From Clostridiales bacterium (GTDB taxonomy: Bacteria > Bacillota > Clostridia > Saccharofermentanales > Saccharofermentanaceae), in the NCBI GenBank assembly GCA_017617525.1, contig JAFZWA010000014.1:1-51697 (forward strand): a stretch of 51,697 nt of DNA, read 5' to 3'. Both the position numbers and the translations under genes were made by a program. Under the pieces are notes generated by a model, which was not told the DNA's origin, did not search any database, and saw only the letters and a list, made by a program, of their open reading frames with translations. Numbering within the stretch: the stretch's first letter is position 1; each line of letters opens with the position of its first letter. Shown one piece after another: positions 36,782 through 44,985 of the stretch.

Positions 36782-36787
36782 TCTTTC

Positions 36788-38527
36788 TCAGCCGTAGATC
36801 GTCACACCTTCAAAGAGGCCGTGATGGTAAGGCTGTTCCAAGTTGTACCATGCATAATCACGTTCCTCACACTTTTGAACCGGCAGCGAAATGATGTAAG
36901 ATTCACTCTCGTCTGTTTCAAGGGTCTCAAGCTTCGCGTACAGATCTTTCTTTGAAAATCCGATCTCCCGGACCGCCGTACCTACAGGAACCTTAAAGTC
37001 CTTCACGACCGTTCCGTCTTTTTTGATTATGGTACAGGAGAATTCTTCTTGCGTGACCAGATAGGCGGTCTTCCGATATAAGTCATCTTTCGCCTTAAAA
37101 CCACCGTTTTCTCCGATCATGGTATAGAAGTTATAGTACGGCGATGAGCCGATCGGTCCGCCGTTACTCGGATCGTATATGAGAATGTCTGACGGATCAT
37201 AGGTATTTCCCTCGGCACTGATCGACTCAGTAAAAAAGCCCGAATCTGAAGACACTTTCTCTAGGGTCAGATCATCCTTGATCTTATATACTTCGATATA
37301 AACACCGTTATACTCATCCGACAAATTAATGATCAGATATATACCCGTATCCGTCCGTGCCAGATACGCATCATCATACCATACCATTGTATCTTTCAGA
37401 TCAATATCCGCGGATTTCTTCCCGTTGATCGTGACAGAAATCGTCTCGACCCATGAACATCCTTCCTCTCTTTCAATATCAAAAGACAATACATCCGCCT
37501 GTCCGTCACCGGTAACATCCCAGAAAACGGTATCTTCCTGCATCAGGATCATATAGTATTTGGGGGTATTCCCAAAGTAGGAAAGATCGAAGATCTCAGG
37601 ATGCTTCATCGCAGAAAGATGCACCGGCGCAGACCATTCCGAACAGTTCGGAAGACAGATCCCCTCATAGGAAAGGCCAAAAGCAACGGTTCCGTCCATG
37701 ATCTGTCCGAGGATCTCATCCGCGCTCTCCTTGAAATCGTCATATAGATTGTCATAATCAAAAACTGTCAGATAATACGAGCAGAGTGCGGCTCTGTCCT
37801 TGACAACATCATCGAAAGTGATCGGGGTTGCATCCTTAGATCGGTAATTGTATCCCTTGATCAGCTCACTGTGTTCGCGCCATGTCTCTTCCGTCATAAA
37901 AGAGACGATATAATCATCCGCTCGGAGCACTTTTGTCTCTACCCCAATGTGGAGTAAATCTTTCCAATCCTTTAAACGCTCGTAATAATCGCCCTTCTTT
38001 TCGGCCAGCTGTTTAAGACATATTTCCTTCTCTTCGGAATACTGCGTCTTGGCCTTTTCTTCGAGAGGGGCGAAGATCGCGTCGAGTTCATCATTTAACT
38101 TCTCATAGCCGGAAGTCTTGATCCTCAGGGATTCACATATCATTTCCATTCTGTTGTAGTCCCACCCGGTTTCCTTAAACCAGTCCGAGACCGCAGAAGT
38201 TTCAATATCAAGATTCTTCAGGTTTCTTTTGAAACTGACGTTTCCCAATCCCTTTGGCTCAGAAGGATCTTCGAGCAACGGATACACATCCAGCGCCGTT
38301 CCGTTATATGGCGGCTCTGTTTCAAACGTTTCCCAGGTGGTCGAAGTCTCTTCTGATACAGTAGTTTCCGTTTCTGTTTCCGATTCGCTTGGCTCCGTCT
38401 CAGTCGCCGACGTCTCCGTTGAAGTCGGCACCTCCGTTTCCTTCGTCGTTTCTTCCGTCTTCGACTTACAGCCGGAAAGACCGAGAATCATGGACAGCAC
38501 AAGTAAACACGCAACTCTTTTTTTCAT
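36788..38527 (-). CDS. Lipoprotein paralogous to 15826-17517, RsiV-like domain
   Basis: 579 residues; signal peptide with lipobox LSGC (Cys about residue 20) and a long Thr/Ser/Glu linker (residues 22-75). The globular part shares with the paralogue the sequence order YEKLND, VLRAD, DVVKD and a W-D-x-x-GDG loop (VFWDVTGDGQADVLSF). GGAGG lies 10 nt upstream. It is the last leftward gene of the sigma/PrsW neighbourhood. Confidence 0.78.
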   Translation of the reverse strand: MKKRVACLLVLSMILGLSGCKSKTEETTKETEVPTSTETSATETEPSESETETETTVSEETSTTWETFETEPPYNGTALDVYPLLEDPSEPKGLGNVSFKRNLKNLDIETSAVSDWFKETGWDYNRMEMICESLRIKTSGYEKLNDELDAIFAPLEEKAKTQYSEEKEICLKQLAEKKGDYYERLKDWKDLLHIGVETKVLRADDYIVSFMTEETWREHSELIKGYNYRSKDATPITFDDVVKDRAALCSYYLTVFDYDNLYDDFKESADEILGQIMDGTVAFGLSYEGICLPNCSEWSAPVHLSAMKHPEIFDLSYFGNTPKYYMILMQEDTVFWDVTGDGQADVLSFDIEREEGCSWVETISVTINGKKSADIDLKDTMVWYDDAYLARTDTGIYLIINLSDEYNGVYIEVYKIKDDLTLEKVSSDSGFFTESISAEGNTYDPSDILIYDPSNGGPIGSSPYYNFYTMIGENGGFKAKDDLYRKTAYLVTQEEFSCTIIKKDGTVVKDFKVPVGTAVREIGFSKKDLYAKLETLETDESESYIISLPVQKCEERDYAWYNLEQPYHHGLFEGVTIYG

Positions 38528-38687
38528 AACCCAATACCTCCGGATCGCACTTCTTGATAATTAGACTCTGATGCGGTTCGTTTTTTTTCGAGTTTCGTTA
38601 TTTATGTCAATTCTTTTTCTGTGTTCCGCCCCATTCGACAACTGTGAATCCTTTTCTAACCGGACGATTCAGAGAATCTATGAGGCA

Positions 38688-38711
38688 ATATACTCTCAAG
38701 GTCAAGTATAT
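38688..38711 (-). repeat. ATATACT/AGTATAT inverted repeat behind the beta-rich protein gene
   Basis: Seven-bp arms with a 10-nt spacer begin at the stop codon of the 38711-39178 gene. No T-run follows, so it is either a weak terminator or a binding site upstream of the lipoprotein gene. Confidence 0.35.
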
Positions 38712-39178
38712 CACACGCGGATCGTAAGAATGCTGTTCTTTCCGTTCAGTTCAATCGTATTCTTCGCGTTTGGATCGGTAGGAAGACCGCATCGGATCTC
38801 GTTATTCTTTCCTTCGCAGCGGGTATTGAATACAAAGCCCTCCGGAACGATCAGTTCTGCTTCACCCTTTAACATGTTGATGTCGATATTTCCGTCGATC
38901 CTGTCTGCAATAATGGTGATTCTACCTTCTGCGTCGATCTCCAGTCTTTCAAAGGAGAGACCCTTGAGGTTGAGTGTCGTATTCTCAATAAACACCTCGA
39001 TGTTTCCGGCCATCGGAGGGATGCCGACCAGTGCTTTTTCCACACCTTCGATATCGATATCCGCCTGATCGCGGTCTGTATCAAACTTCACCTTCGAAGG
39101 TACTACGATGGTGTCATTATCTGTCGCGTAAAGTGTTACTTCAGATGCCTTCTTGATCTTGATGTCATAATCCTTCAT
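38711..39178 (-). CDS. Beta-strand-rich DUF4097-like protein
   Basis: 155 residues with regularly alternating hydrophobic/polar strands (IDIEGVEKAL, IEVFIENTTLNLKGL, FERLEIDAEGRITIIADRIDGNIDINMLKGEAEL) as in the right-handed beta folds of DUF4097/putative adhesin domains. Unlike most such proteins it has no signal peptide or TM. GGAGG lies 8 nt before the ATG. Confidence 0.65.
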   Translation of the reverse strand: MKDYDIKIKKASEVTLYATDNDTIVVPSKVKFDTDRDQADIDIEGVEKALVGIPPMAGNIEVFIENTTLNLKGLSFERLEIDAEGRITIIADRIDGNIDINMLKGEAELIVPEGFVFNTRCEGKNNEIRCGLPTDPNAKNTIELNGKNSILTIRV

Positions 39179-39283
39179 GTTCGTGTCCTCCGTCTTAAAA
39201 TGTGTTTTTCTCTGTTTCTTGTCTCAAGAATAACACCCGGAAAACGGGAAATCCTTAAACGATTATTAAATGCGCTTTTGGAC

Positions 39284-39331
39284 AAAAGTTAAGGGCGTCA
39301 TCCTCCTCTGGTGACGCCCCGTAACTTTTAC
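39284..39331 (-). terminator. Long inverted repeat, probable terminator of the 109-kb-side 2-TM gene
   Basis: Two consecutive stems, AAAAGTTA/TAACTTTT outside and GGGCGTCA/TGACGCCC inside, around an 11-nt loop. It lies behind the 2-TM gene ending at 39400; the minus strand ends with TTAACTTTTG. The stretch 39332-39399 shows no further feature. Confidence 0.65.
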
Positions 39332-39399
39332 TGACACTGTGCATCCTGAAAAAGGGAGTAGATGCTTATGCCGGCAAGCCGTGTTTTTTGAGCTTTAGA

Positions 39400-39699
39400 T
39401 CATGTCTTCTTGTCTTTGAAGTGGCGAACAACGAAGGTAAAAACGACACCGACAATAAAGCCCAGTACGGCTGCAAGGACAAACCCTCCGGCCTCCTTGG
39501 AGAGGATAAATGAACCATAGGAAGTCTCCTCCACGGATACGAGAGAACCCGAAAAAGCACTGATCACTACAAAGAGCGCGACAAACGACAGCGCCGTTGA
39601 AACGCCCAAGATACGGGTAACCCTCCGCTGATGTTTACGGCGGATCTTGTTACCGCGGATCTGAATCTCTCGCAAAGCTTCTTCGGTAGTGTACTTCAT
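39400..39699 (-). CDS. Small two-TM protein, possible regulator of the sigma factor
   Basis: 99 residues from MKYTTEEALREIQIRG (GGGAG 6 nt upstream; a longer frame adds 10 residues). A basic, helical N terminus of about 28 residues (RRKHQRRVTR) precedes two TM helices (about 29-48 and 68-90). In Clostridia I have seen such KYTTEEAL proteins encoded close to ECF sigma factors, which makes an anti-sigma-like role possible but unproven. Confidence 0.65.
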   Translation of the reverse strand: MKYTTEEALREIQIRGNKIRRKHQRRVTRILGVSTALSFVALFVVISAFSGSLVSVEETSYGSFILSKEAGGFVLAAVLGFIVGVVFTFVVRHFKDKKT

Positions 39700-39743
39700 A
39701 TCCGACTCCCTATTCTCATTTCCTTTCATCTACTTAATAGCAG

Positions 39744-39772
39744 ATTTTATATTTTTACTCACTCTTTTTCAA
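39744..39772 (-). promoter_or_regulatory. Promoter of the two-TM gene
   Basis: TTGAAA, 17 nt, TAAAAT on the minus strand, so this gene can be expressed separately from the sigma-PrsW operon. Confidence 0.6.
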
Positions 39773-39786
39773 AAATTTTTCTTCCA

Positions 39787-40431
39787 TTATACTATTTCTT
39801 CGTCATCACCTGAAAACGGCTTATAATCGATCAGATAAAGGAGCAGCGCGAAAAGCATCGGCAGCGCGTATCCGATATATGAAGAGATCCCCGATTCGGA
39901 GACCAGAAGATTATAAAGACCATGGAACGTCATCGCCATCGACAGCGCCCCGATGATTCCGGCAAACGAGATGACCTTATAATCCTTCAGAAGGCGAAGT
40001 CCCAGGATGAACGCCATCATCGTGACCAGGTGCATGACGCCGACGGCGAGTCCTCGGATCATGACGAAGCCCAGATGGGACGCGCCCGAAGAAAGGATAA
40101 AGCAGCAGTTCTCAAATGTCGCGAATCCGGCGCCGACGCCTACCGCGGTCGGTTTCAGATCCTCAGGGGATGGCTCGAATACAAAGAAACAGAAAAGGAC
40201 AGGAAGGAACTTCATGATCTCTTCGACGATCGGGGACAAAAAGATCGAAGTATCTTCCGTACCGTATCCGGTCGAAATGGCCAGATATCCGCTAATGTAA
40301 GCGGAAAGCAGGCAGACGATCATGCCCGTCATGAAAGATACGATGAAGCGGCGCGTGCTTCTCTTGGTAAAAAGAAGCGAGATCACCAGAGGAACAGCGA
40401 TACAGATCAGAACATTTTCAGCATAGATCAT
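39787..40431 (-). CDS. PrsW-family intramembrane metalloprotease
   Basis: 214 residues, seven or so TM helices. The conserved motifs are present: EEIMKF (active-site glutamates), GFATFENCCF, RGLAVGVMHL and TFHGLYN. PrsW of Bacillus cleaves the anti-sigma RsiW at site 1, and C. difficile PrsW acts similarly, so a role in activating the sigma factor of the same operon is probable. Its start overlaps the stop of the preceding gene by 4 bp. Confidence 0.85.
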   Translation of the reverse strand: MIYAENVLICIAVPLVISLLFTKRSTRRFIVSFMTGMIVCLLSAYISGYLAISTGYGTEDTSIFLSPIVEEIMKFLPVLFCFFVFEPSPEDLKPTAVGVGAGFATFENCCFILSSGASHLGFVMIRGLAVGVMHLVTMMAFILGLRLLKDYKVISFAGIIGALSMAMTFHGLYNLLVSESGISSYIGYALPMLFALLLYLIDYKPFSGDDEEIV

Positions 40432-41195
40432 CTCTCTTTATCCCTCTCTTTCTTCAGTGATAAGTACATAAGCGGAATGGCGACCGTGTTGGCGACCATC
40501 GCCACGTCGTAGAATAAATCGCCGAATGAATACATCGCCAGGACCGAAAACATGAAAAACGCGTATGTGGTAAACACATCTTTGTCCTTGATGCTTCGGA
40601 TCATAAGCCAGATCAGTCCCGCAAACGTCAGGACCACGATCGGAATATAAGTCGCGTCATTCAGTTCTTCAGAGAACAGAGCGATAAACTCCAGAACAAG
40701 GACCGTGAGATGGATAAGTACGATACAGATCTGTTCTCTTTTCGGAAGGATATTCCTGCTTCGGATCCCTCGGATAAGAAGCCAGAGATAGAAAATATAC
40801 GGGATACCGAAAACGATATCCTGCACCCATTCACCACTCCAGAAGATCCAAAGCGTGATGTGCGCGCCGATGAATAAAAACGAGAAAATGATCTCCCACG
40901 CGATCTTCTTTTCGTCACGAAGGGCTTTTTCAAGTCCCGCCGAAAGAAAGAGGATCATGGCGCATTCCGCAAACTCGTTGACCGCAAACGGCATTCGGGT
41001 ATCGGGCCGTAAGCAGTCATAAGCCACCCAGTAGAGATTACTGAAAAGATAGCAGCCCATGGCAAAGCAGAAGAAAACGGCGATCAATGTCGTATTTCTG
41101 CGAAGCATGGAACGACCCGTAGGCAGGATAACGGCAACAAGCACAATTACCTGCACGATCGTCAGAATAACGCCGATGAGAGTCGAATCACTCAT
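40428..41195 (-). CDS. Multi-TM membrane protein of the sigma-PrsW operon
   Basis: 255 residues with about eight TM helices and short loops; no catalytic motif seen and no family recognised. It is coupled at both ends by ATGA overlaps: with the 37-residue microprotein upstream and with PrsW downstream. By position it might sense an envelope signal or act as anti-sigma anchor. Confidence 0.75.
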   Translation of the reverse strand: MSDSTLIGVILTIVQVIVLVAVILPTGRSMLRRNTTLIAVFFCFAMGCYLFSNLYWVAYDCLRPDTRMPFAVNEFAECAMILFLSAGLEKALRDEKKIAWEIIFSFLFIGAHITLWIFWSGEWVQDIVFGIPYIFYLWLLIRGIRSRNILPKREQICIVLIHLTVLVLEFIALFSEELNDATYIPIVVLTFAGLIWLMIRSIKDKDVFTTYAFFMFSVLAMYSFGDLFYDVAMVANTVAIPLMYLSLKKERDKER

Positions 41196-41305
41196 TTCTT
41201 CTTACTCTCTTGTTTGACCTTGCGAAAATGAAGCGCAAGCTGAGTTGTCAGCGCACCGAGTATAAAAGCGACGATACCGGTGATCACGTATCCCAAGTAT
41301 TCCAC
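41192..41305 (-). CDS. 37-residue single-TM microprotein
   Basis: A GTG-started frame encodes a 37-residue protein with one TM helix (about residues 5-24, rich in Ile/Val/Leu/Gly) and a strongly basic tail (HFRKVKQESKKK). It overlaps the sigma gene end by 22 bp, and its stop overlaps the next start as ATGA. AGGATGGG lies 7-14 nt upstream. No room for a classical anti-sigma domain, but the basic cytoplasmic tail next to a sigma factor gene is suggestive. Confidence 0.6.
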   Translation of the reverse strand: MEYLGYVITGIVAFILGALTTQLALHFRKVKQESKKK

Positions 41306-41859
41306 GAAGATCCCATCCTTTCGAGCACTTTGCGAAGTGCGGTTTTTCCTCTGGCAGCTAAGTTATATGTCTGTTTCACGGTCTTCTTGATGACGCGGCT
41401 GATCTGCTCGGGTTTCAGATCCTCAAAATACATAAGGTAAAGCACCTGTCTGTATTCCGGATTGATCTCCTCGAGCGCGTTATAAAGTTCGACTTTGGAT
41501 TCGTCTTCGATAAGAACTGATTCCGGCTGCTCCTCGACGTCTTTCAGATCTCTGTCGACATCGACCTCGGCAACGGGATAACGGCTTTTCTTTCTGAGGA
41601 AATGACGGGCCTGATTCTTCGCTACCGCGAAAAGCCATGTCTTAAAAGAGGCTTCCTTCTTTTCCGTATATCTTGCGGTTCCGGAAGCCAGGACCGCGAA
41701 CGTGTCCATCATCAGTTCTTCCGCGTCCTCGGAATTTCCGACGATGCCGTATATAAACAGTATCAGGGTGTCCTTGTACTTTTCAAAAAGGGCACCGAGC
41801 GCTTCCATATCCCCGTCCGAAAGAAAGCGAATATATAACTGCCCATCAGTCTGGTCCAA
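41284..41859 (-). CDS. ECF-type RNA polymerase sigma factor
   Basis: 191 residues: sigma-2 (about residues 20-90, with the SEDAEELMMDTFAVL core and KTWLFAVAKNQARHFLR) and sigma-4 (about 125-180, YRQVLYLMYFEDLKPEQISRVIKKTVKQTYNLAARGKTALRKVL), with no sigma-3 between. The start is TTG with AAAGGGGG upstream. It is the first gene of a four-gene overlapping operon with PrsW. It may direct its own promoter; a sigma-A-like promoter is visible too. Confidence 0.88.
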   Translation of the reverse strand: MDQTDGQLYIRFLSDGDMEALGALFEKYKDTLILFIYGIVGNSEDAEELMMDTFAVLASGTARYTEKKEASFKTWLFAVAKNQARHFLRKKSRYPVAEVDVDRDLKDVEEQPESVLIEDESKVELYNALEEINPEYRQVLYLMYFEDLKPEQISRVIKKTVKQTYNLAARGKTALRKVLERMGSSWNTWDT

Positions 41860-41894
41860 GAAATCCGCCCCCTTTCAAAATCATACCCATGAAA

Positions 41895-41924
41895 ATAGTA
41901 CCATTTCAGCATGTAAAAAGACAA
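41895..41924 (-). promoter_or_regulatory. Promoter of the sigma factor operon
   Basis: TTGTCT, 18 nt, TACTAT on the minus strand, about 30 nt before the TTG start codon. Confidence 0.5.
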
Positions 41925-41936
41925 TGGATTTACCGA

Positions 41937-41986
41937 GTTTTTCGCAAAGAAAAACGCACGTTTCCCAAACATTTTTCTAATGTTTG
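41937..41986. repeat. Two adjacent inverted repeats upstream of the sigma operon promoter
   Basis: GTTTTTC-N5-GAAAAAC at 41937-41955 and CAAACATT-N5-AATGTTTG at 41966-41986. The first is 13 nt upstream of the -35. The second, read rightwards, is followed by TTTTGCTTTTTC and could terminate transcription. They lie in a divergent intergenic region where a terminator would be unexpected. Confidence 0.45.
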
Positions 41987-42071
41987 TTTTGCTTTTTCAA
42001 AAAATAATATTATTATATTTTTCAGGGTGTAAATAATCTTTCTTTTTTCGGAAAAGAAAGTGAGGGAATAA

Positions 42072-42550
42072 ATGGGAACGATCGCGGCATTTGGAGATTC
42101 CGTATTAAAGGGCGTCATCTATGAAGATGAGCACTATCGCGTCACCACCTTCCGTCAAGCACGATCAGTAATTTCACTTCGACATATACGAACATCATCA
42201 ACGAGATCAAAGCGCTCGGCAAAACACCTGTGCTCCTTTCGCTTCCGCCGATCGATTCCGCACGCTATTTCAAGCAGATCTCCAAGGGCTTAAATGCCGA
42301 GAACATCATGCAGTGGATGCGAAACGACCAGCAGTTCATCACGAACTGGCACGAGCGCTATAACATCGAGATCTTTAAGCTCGCGATCGCGACGCAGGTC
42401 CCCGTCATCGACATCACGTCGATCTTTCTGGAGAAAAAGAACTACTCGAGATACCTCTGTAACGACGGTATCCACCCGAACGAAGAAGGACATAAGCTCA
42501 TCGCCAAGGCAATCGAAGAACATGTCAGAAAGAAAAACATTCAGCTCTGA
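42072..42550 (+). pseudogene. SGNH/GDSL hydrolase, internally deleted and frameshifted
   Basis: The N terminus (MGTIAAFGDSVLKGVIYEDEHYRV, with the catalytic Ser in GDS) is in one frame. The C-terminal part (beginning about 42153 with STISNF, then LLSLPPIDSARYF, ending with the catalytic Asp/His motif DGIHPNEEGH) is in another. The blocks carrying the oxyanion Gly and Asn are missing. About 24 residues are followed by the last ~130, against about 200-230 for the family. So an internal segment was lost near 42140-42150. GAGGGA before the ATG and the terminator behind it remain intact, consistent with a recent event. Confidence 0.8.
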
Positions 42551-42577
42551 AAAAGTGCTTTTCACGAAGTAAAAAGA

Positions 42578-42610
42578 AACAGCATCCGAAGATAACTTCA
42601 GATGCTGTTT
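42578..42610. terminator. Bidirectional terminator between the SGNH pseudogene and rho
   Basis: AACAGCATC-C-GAAG / CTTC-A-GATGCTGTT around ATAA, with one internal mismatch. The plus strand continues TTTTTGTTTTCTT; the minus strand continues TTCTTTTTAC. It serves convergent genes. Confidence 0.85.
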
Positions 42611-42635
42611 TTGTTTTCTTGTTTCGAATAAGGCC

Positions 42636-44657
42636 TCAGTTACCGCCGTTCGCAGAACCGTTCGCGCCCGTGCCGCGCATCGCGTCGAAGACTTCCTTAT
42701 CCGCAAAGGAGACTTTGACGGAACGGATGAAGTGATCGTTCGAATTGGTGCGCAGGAGAAGATTGATGATCGTCTCTGTGACCGGAGCGGTCTCCATCTG
42801 GGAGAATGCTTTTCGGATCGTCCAGACGGCATCGAGTTCTTCCTGGGACATGAGCAGGTCCTCACGACGCGTACCGGACTTGTTGATGTCGATCGCCGGG
42901 AAGATACGCTTCTCGGAGAGCTTTCTGTCGAGGTAGACTTCCATGTTACCTGTTCCCTTGAATTCCTCGAAGATAACTTCGTCCATTCGGGAACCGGTCT
43001 CGATGAGAGAGGTCGCTACGATCGTCAAAGATCCACCGTTTTCGATATTTCTCGCGGCACCGAAGAAACGCTTCGGACCATAAAGGGATCCCGGATCCAG
43101 ACCACCGGAAAGCGTACGTCCTGTCGGTGTGATCGTTAAGTTATAAGCACGAGCCAGACGTGTCATGGAGTCGAGGAGGATAACGACATCCTCGCCCATT
43201 TCTACAAGACGCATCGCGCGCTCGAGAACGAGCTCGGTGACTCTTGTGTGATTCTCCGGCTTCTTATCGAATGTCGAGTAAACGACTTCGCCCTTGATGG
43301 AGCGCTGCATGTCGGTAACTTCCTCCGGACGCTCGTCGATGAGAAGAACGATGAGCTTGGTCTTCGGGCTGTTCTGTGTGATCGCGTTCGCGATCTTCTG
43401 CAGAAGGATCGTCTTACCTGCTTTCGGCGGGGATACGATCATACCACGCTGACCTTTACCGATCGGAGAAACGAGGTCGATGATACGTGTGCTCAATTCC
43501 TGTTTTCCTGTTTCCAGACGGAATCTCTCGTCCGGATAGATCGGCGTCAATCTTTCAAAGTGCGGACGTCTTCCGATCTTATCGAGCTCGACTTCGTTGA
43601 CTTTCGTGATGTAGCTTAATGCCAGGTTCTTGTCCTGACCGCGCTTCGGAAGAGCGAATCCCTGGATCTGGTCGCCCATGCGAAGACCGAATCTTCGGAT
43701 GAGGTTGGTCGGAACAAATACGTCCTGCGGAGACGGCAGATAGTTCTCACGTCTTACGAAACCATAACCGCCATCCTGTACGATCTCAAGAACACCGACG
43801 AACTCGACGGGCTCGATCTGCGGCTTGTTGTTCTCAGGGGCGTTTTCACCATCCTGCTCGGTCTTTTCGGAAGACTCTTCGCCTTCTGCTGCAGGTGCGG
43901 TGGCTTCGTTTGCCGGACGGATCTCCACGCTTCTGTGGCGGCTCTTCTTATTCTTCTTGCCCTGCTTCTCATTTTCCTTCGGCGCTTCAGCCTTTGCTTC
44001 CGCGTTCTCGGCATTTTCTTCGGCAGGCTTTTCGGAAGCTTCCTCTTTGTTTTCAGATGCTTCTTCCTGCTTCGGCTCGGCTTCTGCTTCAACAGCTTCA
44101 GAAGTTTCCTTGCCCTTCTTCGCCGGTTTCTTGCCGCGTTTTTTCGTATCCTTAGTTTCTTCCTTTTTTTCCTCGGAAGGAGCTTCTTTTACTTCTTCGG
44201 AAGCCGCAGTAACTACCGGCTCTTCCTTTGCGGCAGCCGGTTCTTCAGCATCCTTCTTTGTCTTCTTTTTCTTATCGGAAGTCTTTGCTTTCGAAGCCGT
44301 CTTCTTTTCTTCCGGCTTTGTTTCCTCTGCCGGCTTTTCTTCTACTGCTTCTTCTTTCTTCTCCGCCTTCTTCTTTGTGCGCTTGGCGGGCGCATCGGAA
44401 GCTTTTTCTTCAGAAGGAACATCTTCCTTCTTTTCTTCCGCTTTCTTCTTCGCGGGCGCCTTTTTGGACTTGGCCGGTGCTTTTGCAGAAGCCTTAGTGT
44501 CTTGCGCCTGTTCGGATTTCTTTTGTTCGTGGTCGAGGAGTGATGCCAGTTCAGCTTGGCTCATGCTCTCAGCCTGTTCCGGTGTGACGAGCTGAAATGC
44601 CAGCGCGATCGCCGAAAGTGCCTCTTTGCTCTTCGAGAAAAAATCTTCTTGGGCCAC
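42636..44657 (-). CDS. rho: Transcription termination factor Rho with long charged insert
   Basis: 673 residues, GTG start with GAGGT 8 nt upstream. A short helical N terminus is followed by about 230 residues (roughly 45-275) almost exclusively Lys, Glu, Ala and Ser. The cold-shock-like RNA-binding domain ([28 protein letters not shown]) and the ATPase core come next: Walker A PPKAGKT near residue 430, Q-loop and R-loop regions, arginine finger GSGTRR-like ([10 protein letters not shown]). The insert is of the low-complexity type linked to phase separation and regulation in some bacterial Rho proteins. A ~190-nt leader suggests autoregulation. Confidence 0.96.
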   Translation of the reverse strand: MAQEDFFSKSKEALSAIALAFQLVTPEQAESMSQAELASLLDHEQKKSEQAQDTKASAKAPAKSKKAPAKKKAEEKKEDVPSEEKASDAPAKRTKKKAEKKEEAVEEKPAEETKPEEKKTASKAKTSDKKKKTKKDAEEPAAAKEEPVVTAASEEVKEAPSEEKKEETKDTKKRGKKPAKKGKETSEAVEAEAEPKQEEASENKEEASEKPAEENAENAEAKAEAPKENEKQGKKNKKSRHRSVEIRPANEATAPAAEGEESSEKTEQDGENAPENNKPQIEPVEFVGVLEIVQDGGYGFVRRENYLPSPQDVFVPTNLIRRFGLRMGDQIQGFALPKRGQDKNLALSYITKVNEVELDKIGRRPHFERLTPIYPDERFRLETGKQELSTRIIDLVSPIGKGQRGMIVSPPKAGKTILLQKIANAITQNSPKTKLIVLLIDERPEEVTDMQRSIKGEVVYSTFDKKPENHTRVTELVLERAMRLVEMGEDVVILLDSMTRLARAYNLTITPTGRTLSGGLDPGSLYGPKRFFGAARNIENGGSLTIVATSLIETGSRMDEVIFEEFKGTGNMEVYLDRKLSEKRIFPAIDINKSGTRREDLLMSQEELDAVWTIRKAFSQMETAPVTETIINLLLRTNSNDHFIRSVKVSFADKEVFDAMRGTGANGSANGGN

Positions 44658-44852
44658 AGATATACCTCACATGTAAAAACTTAGAAACGTCTTTCATTCT
44701 GCCGCAGGAAAAGGCGATACTATGCCCCACCCTTACCTTGCGTAAACTTATTCAACTACTAAATGCGAAACGAATGACACCTCATCTGTACTGCTATTTT
44801 CTCTTTCTATACGGGAAAACTATGGAACGCAGCACATCTTTAAACTGTTGCC

Positions 44853-44882
44853 ATTATAAATGTTTCGCCGTTACATTGTCAA
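44853..44882 (-). promoter_or_regulatory. Consensus promoter of rho
   Basis: TTGACA, 18 nt, TATAAT on the minus strand. The start site near 44846 leaves a leader of about 190 nt before the GTG. That leader (44658-44846) has no gene; a few very short frames occur, and no strong hairpin is evident. Confidence 0.8.
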
Positions 44883-44923
44883 CTTACAGGATTGTCACCT
44901 TCCCCGTGTTTTCCCTTCCACGC

Positions 44924-44952
44924 AAAAAGGACTCGTCGCGATGACGAGTCCT
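44924..44952 (-). terminator. Intrinsic terminator of the mreB-like gene
   Basis: Perfect 10-bp stem AGGACTCGTC/GACGAGTCCT with a 5-nt loop, then TTTTTGCG on the minus strand, 34 nt behind the stop codon. Confidence 0.9.
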
Positions 44953-44985
44953 CACTTTGTCTTTTCCGAAATTCGCTTTTGCTTA

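Noticed and set aside
39366-39560. 64-codon minus-strand frame overlapping the two-TM gene
   Set aside because: It is in another frame of the two-TM gene and has no ribosome site; composition is that of a shadow.
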